From: Plumapathes pennacea
Lineage: Eukaryota; Cnidaria; Anthozoa; Antipatharia; Myriopathidae
DNA length: 64,000 nt
Direction: 5' to 3'
Assembly: GCA_964036295.1 (NCBI GenBank)
Contig: OZ038463.1
Span: 11,647,274 to 11,711,273, forward strand
Program-made: the position numbers and the translations under genes
Notes under the pieces: model-generated
Database searches by the model: none
Told to the model about the DNA's origin: nothing
Seen by the model: the letters and a program-made list of their open reading frames with translations, nothing else
In this document: positions 63,463-64,000 of the stretch, piece by piece
How the letters are laid out: each line of letters opens with the position of its first letter
How positions within the stretch are numbered: the stretch's first letter is position 1

Positions 63463-64000
63463 CTAAAACAAACAAGAAGTAGTTGGCTCACACTGCCTTA
63501 GTTCCGTTAATCGGCCAAAAGTGAAGGTGACATCATCCTTCTGGGGTGCAGTGCCATAAATTTCTTGGCGCAAACCTGCTCTCTGTTGATGGAAATTGTC
63601 TGTTGCGTGCATAGCAAGGACAGCCAAATCTGATTGTCGTCCAGTGGTCATTGTGCTGCGGAGCCAAGTATGAACCCTCCGAACACAAGAAAACGATCTC
63701 TCCGCCTCCGTGCTCCCCATAGGCAAAATGGCAAGAATCTTTAAAAGTTCCCTGACGTTTGGGAAGAAGATGTTGTCTGCGTGTGTCGCCAATAGGGTGG
63801 ACACCGAGATGGATTCATCTGAACTCGCCTGTCGCTTCCAGTGGTTCCTCCAGCGGAACAGTTCACTTTCGAAAGCTGATGGTAATGGCCTCACGTGCCC
63901 CCACTTCCCATGCAGTATTTCAGCAAGTTCCACCGTGGCTTCTTCAGACTTATTGGCGAGTGCCTGGGGAATAAGAGCACAGAGCTCGTAATGGGCCCTC
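63463..64000 (-). pseudogene. hAT-superfamily transposase, C-terminal part, runs off the window
   Basis: The minus-strand frame is open to the window edge. It contains ILPMGSTEAERSFSCVRRVH and LRSTMTTGRQSDLAVLAMH, the hAT C-terminal dimerisation region as found in zinc-finger-MYM/repressor-type transposase-derived proteins. It stops with TAG at 63463. The visible part is undamaged, so it could belong to an intact element or a domesticated gene. The DNA-binding and catalytic parts lie outside the window, and pseudogene status is only a default guess. Confidence 0.7.

Overview
This window looks like nuclear DNA of an anthozoan cnidarian, most likely a stony coral. The reasons are intron-rich animal genes, AT-rich sequence crowded with foldback and terminal-inverted-repeat elements, a Penelope-like element, a Ty3/gypsy chromovirus, and no prokaryotic gene layout. 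The species call is inference. All host genes I can support lie on the minus strand and belong to two families.

Family 1 (about 1-46 kb) is a tandem array of CAP-superfamily (SCP/GAPR-1-like) genes. CAP2 (9816-15448), CAP3 (18252-31058) and CAP4 (39383-45596) each assemble from exons with matching splice phases into an in-frame secreted protein. CAP1 (3739-8725) is a 5'-truncated relic. The exons are modular: a signal-peptide exon, a short exon, a Pro/Thr/Ser-rich exon, and two exons for the CAP domain. The flanking DNA is duplicated with the genes, so copies can be compared and insertions dated against their empty sites. Base 1 falls just upstream (in gene orientation) of where another signal-peptide exon should lie, so the array probably continues to the left.

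Family 2 (48-62 kb) is two tandem genes for P4HTM-like transmembrane prolyl 4-hydroxylases: copy A (48363-56146, 12 exons, 450 aa) and copy B (57608-62194, 11 exons, 423 aa). Both keep the iron-binding HxD...H triad, the 2-oxoglutarate lysine and an EF-hand loop. A remnant of a third P4HTM copy at 17.1-17.5 kb, between CAP2 and CAP3, suggests that the ancestral duplicated unit contained CAP plus P4HTM.

Mobile DNA fills much of the rest. A 9385-bp Ty3/gypsy chromovirus (21227-30611), with LTRs that look identical and a 4-bp target duplication, sits antisense in intron 1 of CAP3. Its gag and pol are joined by a textbook -1 frameshift signal (TTTAAAC, 7-nt spacer, 11-bp hairpin). Downstream of pol, where some elements carry env, is a third intact ORF with the complete SGNH/GDSL hydrolase motif set. 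This is the most unusual thing in the window. A 3845-bp Tc1/mariner-type element (4158-8002) carries a DDE transposase broken by two in-frame TAG codons. Penelope-like fragments at 8.7-9.6 and 40.1-41.5 kb carry GIY-YIG endonuclease sequence and 45-nt hammerhead-ribozyme-like motifs. A hAT transposase C-terminus runs off the right edge. Several MITE and foldback families and a tRNA-derived SINE are also present.

No tRNA or rRNA genes, CRISPR arrays or bacterial-type operons were seen. Exon boundaries were worked out by eye from splice motifs, frame and paralog comparison; no transcript evidence was available.
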